Source: UBA4416 sp031539425 (GTDB lineage: Bacteria; Bacteroidota; Bacteroidia; B-17B0; Aurantibacillaceae). From it: a stretch of DNA of 20,233 bases. Under the pieces are notes generated by a model. That model was not told the origin of the DNA. It saw only the letters and a list, made by a program, of their open reading frames with translations, and ran no database searches. A program made the translations under genes and the position numbers. The stretch covers positions 1 to 20,233 of the forward strand of contig JAVKLI010000058.1 of the NCBI GenBank assembly GCA_031539425.1, given 5' to 3'. Positions 15,791 to 20,233 of the stretch are shown in pieces. The first letter of the stretch is position 1. Each line of letters starts with the position of its first letter.

Positions 15791-15800
15791 TGTCGAATAA
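15780..15800. promoter_or_regulatory. Candidate repressor operator
   Basis: TTATTCG at 15780-15786 and CGAATAA at 15794-15800 form a perfect 7-bp inverted repeat with a 7-bp spacer. It lies between the divergent repressor and early promoter and covers the -33 region of the latter. A second partial dyad, GACA..TGTC, is at 15763-15776. Confidence 0.5.
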
Positions 15801-15835
15801 AATAACAAAAGTTATTAACAATTAAAAGTATAAAA

Positions 15836-16510
15836 ATGGATATTTTTTCAAAAAATTTAATTTATTTAAGAAAAAAATTAAACTTAACTCAAGAAAAGTT
15901 ATCGGAAAATATAGGTTTTAAAAGAAGTAAGTACGCGGGGTATGAAGCTGGAAAATCAAAACCAGAATATAATTCGTTAATAAGGTTATGTGAATATTAT
16001 GACGTTTCAGTTGACAATTTAATATATACTGACTTTTCAGAACCAAAAAAAGATATTATGAAAATAATTAGGGAAGCGAGCGGTTTCTCTTTACCTCCAA
16101 AAGAAAAAACCTATCCACTTATGCCTATGAAAGGCTTTGCTGGCAAAGGTAGTGAGTTATTAGACGGCATTAATTTGGATGCTATAGAGGAGCGTTATAC
16201 CTTAACATTATTTGATGCATTAAAGCCTGATTTTATTATTACAGTCACTGGCAATAGTATGCAGCCAACCTATCTGAGCGGAGATAAGGTTATCTGTAAG
16301 CTAATTGAAAGTGCAGATTATGTGCAGTGGAATAAACCTTATATTATAGATAGTATTAGTCAAGGTGTGCTTTTAAAGCGGTTAAAGCCTTCAAGTAACA
16401 TAGATATGTTTACAATAAAAAGCGACAATGCCGATTACGACGATTTTGAAATCCCACGTAAAGATATTCGTAAAATAGCTATTGTAGTAGGGCTTTGCAG
16501 AATAGAATAA
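15836..16510 (+). CDS. LexA/CI-type phage repressor (XRE helix-turn-helix plus S24 peptidase)
   Basis: The 224-aa protein has an N-terminal XRE domain at about 6-62 (LRKKLNLTQEKLSENIGFKR) and a C-terminal S24 autoprotease domain. The self-cleavage site is A102-G103 in KGFAGKG, the nucleophile is S141 in VTGNSMQPTYLSGD, and the general base is K181 in GVLLKRLKP. RecA-stimulated self-cleavage on DNA damage would lift repression of the divergent early array, as for lambda CI. All residues needed are present. Its last 12 codons plus flanking bases (16471-16515) recur 1.1 kb downstream beyond the toxin-antitoxin genes, so the 3' end of this gene appears to have been replaced or duplicated. Confidence 0.92.
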   Translation: MDIFSKNLIYLRKKLNLTQEKLSENIGFKRSKYAGYEAGKSKPEYNSLIRLCEYYDVSVDNLIYTDFSEPKKDIMKIIREASGFSLPPKEKTYPLMPMKGFAGKGSELLDGINLDAIEERYTLTLFDALKPDFIITVTGNSMQPTYLSGDKVICKLIESADYVQWNKPYIIDSISQGVLLKRLKPSSNIDMFTIKSDNADYDDFEIPRKDIRKIAIVVGLCRIE

Positions 16511-16515
16511 ATAAT
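16471..16515 (+). repeat. 45-bp direct repeat, copy 1 (repressor 3' end)
   Basis: This stretch encodes the repressor end KIAIVVGLCRIE and stop, plus five bases. It matches 17586-17630 at 42 of 45 positions. The two copies bracket exactly the Panacea and PemK-like genes. Confidence 0.9.
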
Positions 16516-16526
16516 GTTTATATTTG
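16494..16526 (+). promoter_or_regulatory. Promoter of the Panacea/toxin pair
   Basis: TTTG at 16494-16497 and a perfect TATATTTG at 16519-16526 are spaced 21 bp apart, a good Bacteroidota promoter. The -33 element lies within the repeated repressor end, and the ATG is 30 bp downstream. Confidence 0.6.
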
Positions 16527-16556
16527 TAATTATGGGAAATTCTAAATGTTTTTTTA

Positions 16557-17144
16557 ATGTATACTGAAGAACATATTAATAAAATAGGTAATACAATTGT
16601 TTACTTAACGTATAAATTACCAAAAACATCAAAAACTAAATTATTAAAGTTATTGTATATTTTAGATGAACTTTCAATAAAAAAAAGTGGCTTACCCTTT
16701 TTAAATTTAGAATATAAGGTTTGGAAGTTTGGGCCTGTTGCTAATGATATTTTTGTTGAGCTGTCGACTTCGCCGTCTATATTAAAGGGTTTTATAGTTA
16801 AAGAGTTTGATGGAACGAAATCTTATATTACTCCTGCAAAAGAATTTTGCAACGATGAGTTTTCTCAAAGTGAAATTGAACTAATAGAAGAGGTGGTTAA
16901 TAAATTTGGCAATTTAGATGCTAAAGCTCTAATATCTATTACCCACAGAAAGAACACACCTTGGTATAATGCTGCTGTAAAATATTCTGTTTTAGAAGAT
17001 TTAGAAAATGAAAGGATTAGCACAACTGAAGTTGTGGTTAATATGGCTGAATTAGTTGAACATGACGAAAGGAAAAAAGGCTTATACCATGAATTTCAAG
17101 AATATTCATCTCAGCGGTACTTAAAAAATATAATGCATAAATAA
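16557..17144 (+). CDS. Panacea-domain (SocA-like, DUF4065) antitoxin
   Basis: The 195-aa protein carries the Panacea domain at about 15-125. The features are TSKTKLLKLLYILDELSIKK, then FLNLEYKVWKFGPVANDIF (the conserved Y..W..GPV), then LDAKALISITHRKNTPWYNA (L...tH....pW). Panacea domains are antitoxin modules that neutralise many unrelated toxins, and they are also found in SocA. Residues 130-195 probably form a partner-specific tail. The next gene begins 5 bp downstream and encodes a PemK/MazF-like fold, so the pair is a likely toxin-antitoxin operon with the antitoxin first. It has its own promoter and sits in phage DNA behind the repressor. Confidence 0.85.
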   Translation: MYTEEHINKIGNTIVYLTYKLPKTSKTKLLKLLYILDELSIKKSGLPFLNLEYKVWKFGPVANDIFVELSTSPSILKGFIVKEFDGTKSYITPAKEFCNDEFSQSEIELIEEVVNKFGNLDAKALISITHRKNTPWYNAAVKYSVLEDLENERISTTEVVVNMAELVEHDERKKGLYHEFQEYSSQRYLKNIMHK

Positions 17145-17149
17145 AAAGT

Positions 17150-17593
17150 ATGTATGTTGAAGGCAACATTATATATTTTAAGCCATTCTATTTTAAAAAC
17201 GGCAATATAGCAAAGCCAAAGTGCTTTATAGTGTTAAAAACTATACAAGAAAATATACTTTTAGCCACATTACCAACAAGTAAAGATTTTATCCCCGAAG
17301 GGATAACAATTGATTTCGGTTGTATTGAATTGCCAGATAGTAACTTTAATTGTTTTGTAATTTCTAACACGCAAGCAATAACAGAGTGCAATAAAAAATT
17401 TGATTTTACAACTTACATTTACGGGCATCAGTTAGATATTTACGAAATAAGTATGCTGAAAAATGTTTACAAAATTGAGGGAAGTGATTACGAAGTATAT
17501 GGTAAAATAAAGTTTGAAATATTTGACCAATTACTAAAATGCTTAAAAACTTCAAAGTCAGTTAAATATAAATATTTAAAACTGTTAAAATAG
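17150..17593 (+). CDS. Probable toxin partner, PemK/MazF-like
   Basis: The 147-aa protein starts with GNIIYFKPFYFKNGNIAKPK followed by CFIVLKTIQENILLATLPTS. This is the MazF/PemK beta-barrel pattern (G.i....f.F.ng..KPr.fiVL......il.a.lPTS). Later segments CFVISNTQAI and YIYGHQLDIYEISMLKNVY fit the later strands and helix. PemK/MazF proteins are ribosome-independent mRNA endonucleases. The family call rests on pattern, not on a catalytic residue I can point to, and length is slightly above typical. Coupling to the Panacea gene supports the toxin role. Its stop codon lies inside the second copy of the 45-bp repeat, so the cassette boundary coincides with its end. Confidence 0.55.
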   Translation: MYVEGNIIYFKPFYFKNGNIAKPKCFIVLKTIQENILLATLPTSKDFIPEGITIDFGCIELPDSNFNCFVISNTQAITECNKKFDFTTYIYGHQLDIYEISMLKNVYKIEGSDYEVYGKIKFEIFDQLLKCLKTSKSVKYKYLKLLK

Positions 17594-17630
17594 CTATTAT
17601 TGTAGGGCTTTGTAGAATAGAATAAATAAT
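17586..17630 (+). repeat. 45-bp direct repeat, copy 2 (orphan repressor end)
   Basis: In the right frame this copy still encodes KIAIIVGLCRIE and stop, differing from the repressor end by one conservative change (V to I) and one silent change. It is followed by a hairpin that could be the original repressor terminator. Confidence 0.9.
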
Positions 17631-17642
17631 AAAAAATTATTA

Positions 17643-17664
17643 TACAGCTAAAATGTTAGCTGTA
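17643..17664 (+). terminator. Hairpin after the toxin gene, possible terminator
   Basis: TACAGCTAA at 17643-17651 and TTAGCTGTA at 17656-17664 form a perfect 9-bp stem with a 4-nt loop. The following sequence is T-rich but not a clean T run, so termination is likely but not certain. It probably served the repressor before the cassette arrived. Confidence 0.45.
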
Positions 17665-17785
17665 ACTTTAAATTACTTTAGCTTTTTTGCTAACACTTTA
17701 TTATGCGTTCGCTTTATTTTTTTGTATTGATTTTCAATAAGTTAAAAGATATTTTAAAAATAAATTAAAAATACTTTGAAAAATG

Positions 17786-17816
17786 TTTACAGTTATCAAA
17801 ATTAGTTGTATATTTG
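17786..17816 (+). promoter_or_regulatory. Promoter for the small genes at 17853 and 18097
   Basis: TTTA at 17786-17789 and a perfect TATATTTG at 17809-17816 with a 19-bp spacer match the Bacteroidota pattern. The first ATG is 36 bp downstream. Confidence 0.6.
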
Positions 17817-17852
17817 TATCAATAAACAAATAACAACTTAAAAATTAAAAAA

Positions 17853-18104
17853 ATGACAAATTTTATCAAAGTATCAGAATCCCCAAATACTAAACTTAAA
17901 TTAAAAAAAGCTATTTTAAACGGTTCAATAATCGTTTTTGAAAAAGACATCAATTTGGAAAAAAATTACAGTAAATTAAATAATGTAAGTAGTATTTTAA
18001 ATTTATGGCATGGTTTTATATTTGCCCCTAAATGTCAAGGAGAAACAGACGATGCAACAGCTTGTTTAGGTACATCTTTTTATTATAAATTCGTAAATGC
18101 CTAA
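17853..18104 (+). CDS. Hypothetical 83-aa protein
   Basis: I do not recognise this protein. It starts MTNFIKVSESPNTKLKLKKA and includes ILNGSIIVFEKDINLEK; the second half is more hydrophobic (SILNLWHGFIFAP) with two cysteines (KCQGE, ACLGT). It has a good promoter and an A-rich leader, and its last eight bases overlap the ATG of the next gene (ATGCCTAA), so the two genes are translationally coupled. That arrangement supports it being real. Confidence 0.6.
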   Translation: MTNFIKVSESPNTKLKLKKAILNGSIIVFEKDINLEKNYSKLNNVSSILNLWHGFIFAPKCQGETDDATACLGTSFYYKFVNA

Positions 18105-18267
18105 AAATAAAAAAGAAATGAGAGGGGGAAAGCGCCCCTTCTCTGGTCGCAAAAAAGCTGACTATGAAACTAAAATTATTGCATTTCGTGTTCGTGTTGA
18201 ATTTGTTGAACCAATTAAAAAAATGGTCAAAGATTATATTTCGGGGCGTCTTAAAGGTGACGCATAA
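18097..18267 (+). CDS. Small basic phage-type protein
   Basis: The 56-aa protein starts MPKNKKEMRGGKRPFSGRKK, the RGGKRPxxGRKK opening found on many small phage and plasmid proteins. The rest (IIAFRVRVEFVEPIKKMVKD) could form a ribbon-helix-helix-like or helical DNA-binding unit. The upstream start at 18097 is chosen because it gives the ATG/stop overlap with the preceding gene; a second ATG at 18118 would remove seven residues. A DNA-binding or regulatory role is likely but not proven. Confidence 0.7.
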   Translation: MPKNKKEMRGGKRPFSGRKKADYETKIIAFRVRVEFVEPIKKMVKDYISGRLKGDA

Positions 18268-18309
18268 CTTGCTAATTGCATTAATATTCGTAATGTGGTA
18301 TTGTAATTA

Positions 18310-18441
18310 ATGAAATATATATTAATTATATTAGTATTATTTAGCACTATAAGTTATTCGTTTGTAAAAATAAATTTAACAACGAAAAAGAGTAAATGTA
18401 CAGGCTCTGCTAAATGTACAGCTTGCAAAAACTGTAGTTAG
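18310..18441 (+). CDS. Small secreted cysteine-rich peptide
   Basis: The 43-aa frame begins with a signal-like hydrophobic segment, MKYILIILVLFSTISYSF, and ends in KSKCTGSAKCTACKNCS with four cysteines. After signal removal it would be a 20-25 residue cationic, Cys-rich peptide. Resembling proteins in Bacteroidota usually carry a longer Cys-rich tail (KC..C..C..CG.C), so this could be a short or truncated member. Metal binding or a disulphide-stabilised peptide are both possible. No neighbour explains it. Confidence 0.55.
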   Translation: MKYILIILVLFSTISYSFVKINLTTKKSKCTGSAKCTACKNCS

Positions 18442-18474
18442 CTATGAAAATTGTGTGTATATAAGCTGTCAAGT

Positions 18475-18498
18475 ATTACTTGATTACTTGATTACTTG
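18475..18498. repeat. Three tandem copies of ATTACTTG
   Basis: Copies lie at 18475-18482, 18483-18490 and 18491-18498, perfect and contiguous, overlapping the stop codon of higA. Slippage here could change the higA C-terminus. Confidence 0.85.
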
Positions 18499-18938
18499 GT
18501 AAATTTAGTAACTAATTCATCAATATTAGTAACTAAATAAGTATTAAAAACAACTGTAATATTATGTACCAAATCATTGTTTAATAGTTTTTGCTTTTTT
18601 AAATCTTTAATAGGCACGTGTTTTTTTATTGTTTCCCAAATTTCAACGTGTTTGATTTTTTTTTGATTTTTTTCCTTTATTTTAGCATTATTAATTTCAT
18701 ATTGCATTTGAAACCGTAGCCAAAAATCTGCGTCTATTCCTAATATTTTTTCTAAAAGTATAGCAATATCTGCAGTTACTGGGCGTTTACCTTTTATTAT
18801 TTCATTTAAAAAAGATGGTTTTACACCTAATAAAATAGCTAATTCTTTTTGGTTCATATTTTTTCTAACTTCTAGCTCGTCTTTGATTACTTCACCTGGA
18901 TGTGAGGCTCTAAATGGTATCATTTTAGTTGTATTCAT
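18492..18938 (-). CDS. higA: HigA-type antitoxin (XRE family)
   Basis: The 148-aa protein starts with the HigA signature, MIPFRASHPGEVIKDELE after five residues. The helix-turn-helix is MNQKELAILLGVKPSFLNEI with KGKRPVTADIAILLEKILGI, and DADFWLRFQMQYEI follows. HigA neutralises HigB and represses the operon by binding palindromes. The C-terminal 50 residues (VEIWETIKKHVPIKDLKK onward) are an extension seen in some Bacteroidota HigA proteins. It follows the higB frame by 9 bp on the same strand. Its end is covered by the ATTACTTG repeat. Toxin-first order is the standard HigBA order. Confidence 0.88.
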   Translation of the reverse strand: MNTTKMIPFRASHPGEVIKDELEVRKNMNQKELAILLGVKPSFLNEIIKGKRPVTADIAILLEKILGIDADFWLRFQMQYEINNAKIKEKNQKKIKHVEIWETIKKHVPIKDLKKQKLLNNDLVHNITVVFNTYLVTNIDELVTKFTK

Positions 18939-18947
18939 TTTTTTTGT

Positions 18948-19241
18948 TTATTTATAATGGTTACTTAATTCTATTATATTACATATTGTTATTTCATTAT
19001 TTTCTTTTGTACTTATAAATTCAATCCTGTATTTGTCATTAACTCTTACAGATTCTAGCCCCGATTTATCACCTTTTAGTTTTTCATAATTTAACCCATT
19101 CATTTTATACAAATCTTCAATTTTAGCAGCATTTAATAATTTGTCTATTGCACGGGCATACCTTACAATTACATCTTTTTGAAATCTATATTTTTTATTT
19201 GAAGTTTTACCTTCTTCATATAATTCACTTTTAAAGTGAAT
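18948..19241 (-). CDS. higB: HigB/RelE-type toxin frame without a standard start codon
   Basis: The open frame of 97 codons contains ELYEEGKTSNKKYRFQKDVI, then LNAAKIEDLYKMNGLNYEKL, then GDKSGLESVRVNDKYRIEF. This is the RelE/HigB fold with the G..gl.svRVn..yRi.F core. These toxins cut mRNA on the ribosome. The frame opens right after a TAA (19242-19244). The first codon is ATT, and no ATG, GTG or TTG occurs before the conserved core (first TTG in IEDL, first ATG in YKMN). So either ATT is used, or the start was lost and the toxin is inactive. The expected N-terminus (M.i.FKS...) is nearly there: IHFKSELYEEG. Confidence 0.65.
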   Translation of the reverse strand: MHFKSELYEEGKTSNKKYRFQKDVIVRYARAIDKLLNAAKIEDLYKMNGLNYEKLKGDKSGLESVRVNDKYRIEFISTKENNEITICNIIELSNHYK

Positions 19242-19242
19242 T
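19222..19242. promoter_or_regulatory. 21-bp perfect palindrome, likely HigA operator
   Basis: AATTCACTTT at 19222-19231 and AAAGTGAATT at 19233-19242 are perfect inverted arms around a single T. The site covers the first codons of the higB frame, downstream of the TATCTTTG box, as expected for a HigA autorepression site. Confidence 0.6.
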
Positions 19243-19257
19243 TATTTTATAAAAACA

Positions 19258-19265
19258 CAAAGATA
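19258..19265 (-). promoter_or_regulatory. -7 element of the higBA promoter
   Basis: On the minus strand TATCTTTG is a perfect TAnnTTTG box. No good -33 TTG is seen at the usual distance. Transcription would start about 10-15 nt before the ATT codon, leaving no room for an upstream start codon. Confidence 0.45.
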
Positions 19266-19367
19266 CTGTTAATAACATGCCTACTATACTTCGTGAGCTT
19301 GGCGATTGGCTGTATCTAAATTATAGTAATATTATTTAAAGTAACAACTTTATAGTAATTTTAAAGT

Positions 19368-19412
19368 AAAAAAAAAGACCCACCAGCTAATCTTACGGGA
19401 AGCACGGTGGGT
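19368..19412 (-). terminator. Terminator after the gene at 19479
   Basis: ACCCACC at 19378-19384 and GGTGGGT at 19406-19412 pair over 7 bp, with an inner GCT/AGC pairing in the 21-nt loop. Nine A bases at 19368-19376 give a T run on the minus strand. It lies 67 bp downstream of the minus-strand gene. Confidence 0.6.
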
Positions 19413-19478
19413 AATGTTATGTAAATTTAGTGTTTATTTTTTACTGCGGAGTTTGCAAATAAATAAGAAATCTAAATA

Positions 19479-20108
19479 TTAATTGATTGGCGTTAATTCT
19501 TCAAATTTCCCATTTTTTCCATACAAACTTAAATTACCATTAGCTTCAATAGCAAAGTATTCGCCGTGTGGGTTATCATATTTAAAACAAGGTGCATTAT
19601 TTTCATTAAAACCATGCATATCAATTATTTGACCATCTTGAAGTATGCCACCGTCTTTAAAATAAGTGTTAAAATATTTCTTATTATTTTTTAAATATAT
19701 TACACAAATACAACCTCCACTTACCCATTGCCATTTCCCAATAATTTTATATTGTAATTTTTTAATATTATTATAAATAATAGAATCTTTTTCAGCTGTT
19801 GAGCCATTGTACAATATTTCCGCATTGCGGACTCCTTCATAATTTGCTACAGCATAAGGGTTTGCATAATTTAAGTTTTGTTCCTTTAAGTAATAGTGTA
19901 TATATAATTTAACAAATTTTTCTTTATTGTTTTTAAGTTGCTCACTAATTGATAACAGTTCGTCTTTATTATATTTTTTACTTATTATAACCGTCATTTG
20001 AAATACCAATCCACGATTTTGATCATTTAACAAATAACTTTGTTCATTTTTAATTATTTCATAAATCAAACTTAACTCTTCAGGTTTCGGAATAAGCGAC
20101 CAATGCAT
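19479..20108 (-). CDS. Hypothetical protein of a Bacteroidota family, probably 5'-truncated
   Basis: The 209-aa frame has an N-terminal part with GLVFQMTVIISKKYNKDELL and a C-terminal part from about 120 (IIGKWQWVSGGCICVIYLKN, KYFNTYFKDGGILQDGQIID, GEYFAIEANGNLSLYGKNGK). The second part resembles a beta-rich domain common in Bacteroidota proteins of unknown function (IGkW.d....tiyk..gkyy....fkDGs). Relatives usually have a signal peptide or membrane anchor first; none is present here. The first nine residues (MHWSLIPKP) are the antisense of glycosyltransferase codons at the right, so the annotated start is probably an accident of a junction near 20075 and the real N-terminus is missing. A terminator follows it. 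Confidence 0.5.
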   Translation of the reverse strand: MHWSLIPKPEELSLIYEIIKNEQSYLLNDQNRGLVFQMTVIISKKYNKDELLSISEQLKNNKEKFVKLYIHYYLKEQNLNYANPYAVANYEGVRNAEILYNGSTAEKDSIIYNNIKKLQYKIIGKWQWVSGGCICVIYLKNNKKYFNTYFKDGGILQDGQIIDMHGFNENNAPCFKYDNPHGEYFAIEANGNLSLYGKNGKFEELTPIN

Positions 20109-20233
20109 TTATTTGGATTGATAGGTACTTTAATGTTTATAGTTGGGTTTTCAGTTGTTTTGTTTATAGGTTTAGATAAGTTGTATCATGTTATCCAAAA
20201 TCAACCAGCTATATTACTTACCAAAAGGCCTTC
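20076..20233 (+). pseudogene. C-terminal fragment of a family 2 glycosyltransferase, 5' end missing
   Basis: From 20076 the plus frame reads LFRFRNKRPMHLFGLIGTLM, then FIVGFSVVLFIGLDKLYHV, then QNQPAILLTKRP, and it runs off the window. This is the membrane-helix C-terminus of bacterial dolichyl-phosphate-mannose-synthase-like GT2 proteins (kf..RPMH.FG..Gt..f..GF). The conserved RFRNKRP lies upstream of the first ATG (20103), and a TAA closes the frame at 20073, so the catalytic half is absent rather than merely unannotated. The 3' remainder is outside the window. It may be the residue of a chromosomal gene cut by the accessory region. Translation from ATG 20103 would give only membrane helices. 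Confidence 0.6.

Noticed and set aside
15599..15808. Minus-strand frame of 69 codons (53 from a GTG at 15760) and an overlapping plus-strand frame
   Set aside because: The minus frame contains a strong terminator with T9 and its GTG coincides with the expected transcription start; the plus frame has no promoter or recognisable sequence. The minus frame is kept only as an alternative to the leader RNA.
19277..19339. Short plus-strand frame beginning MPTILRELGDWLYLNYSNII
   Set aside because: The N-terminus looks protein-like (DUF4160-like MPTILR), but 20 codons are too few and it lies antisense to the higBA promoter; it could be a gene remnant but cannot be supported.

Overview
The window looks like a Bacteroidota chromosome (flavobacterial or sphingobacterial type; the order cannot be resolved). 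DNA is very AT-rich, genes have A-rich leaders rather than Shine-Dalgarno sites, several promoters match the TTTG / TAnnTTTG pattern of this phylum, and the housekeeping genes (short GpmA, KdsB, YwqK/MORN-type exported protein) fit. 

Left part, 1-6600, is chromosomal backbone. A minus-strand run ruvC-ispD leads into the first 47 codons of an MmeI-like restriction-methyltransferase. A plus-strand series follows: a flippase-like membrane protein, gpmA, rpmH (51 aa), kdsB, aroK and an exported MORN-repeat protein. 

From about 6700 the content becomes that of a temperate phage or phage-derived island. The left boundary carries what looks like the 3' end of a minus-strand tRNA with its own terminator, then phased short repeats, then a tyrosine integrase. 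A long minus-strand early array runs from about 15.5 kb down to 8.2 kb: DUF4116-repeat proteins, an excisionase-like HTH protein, RecT, a coiled-coil protein, a PD-(D/E)XK exonuclease-like protein, a VRR-NUC nuclease, a replication-organiser-like protein, a T7 gp4-like primase-helicase and a membrane-anchored glucosaminidase, with several small proteins between them. A divergent LexA/CI-type S24 repressor (15.8 kb) faces this array. The intervening region holds a probable operator, an early promoter and a strong minus-strand terminator close to that promoter, which suggests an attenuated leader or small RNA. No terminase, portal, capsid or tail gene is visible, so the element is either a remnant, a satellite-like island, or continues beyond the window. 

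The most interesting locus is behind the repressor. A Panacea-domain antitoxin and a PemK/MazF-like partner are flanked by a 45-bp imperfect direct repeat that duplicates the last codons of the repressor. The toxin-antitoxin pair therefore seems to have been inserted at the repressor 3' end while restoring its reading frame. 

The right part, 17.8-20.2 kb, holds small accessory genes, a HigBA-type toxin-antitoxin pair whose toxin frame has no ATG/GTG/TTG start but carries a 21-bp palindrome over its 5' end, an exported-family-like protein that seems to have lost its N-terminus, and the C-terminal fragment of a family 2 glycosyltransferase running off the edge. The last two meet at a likely recombination junction near 20075.
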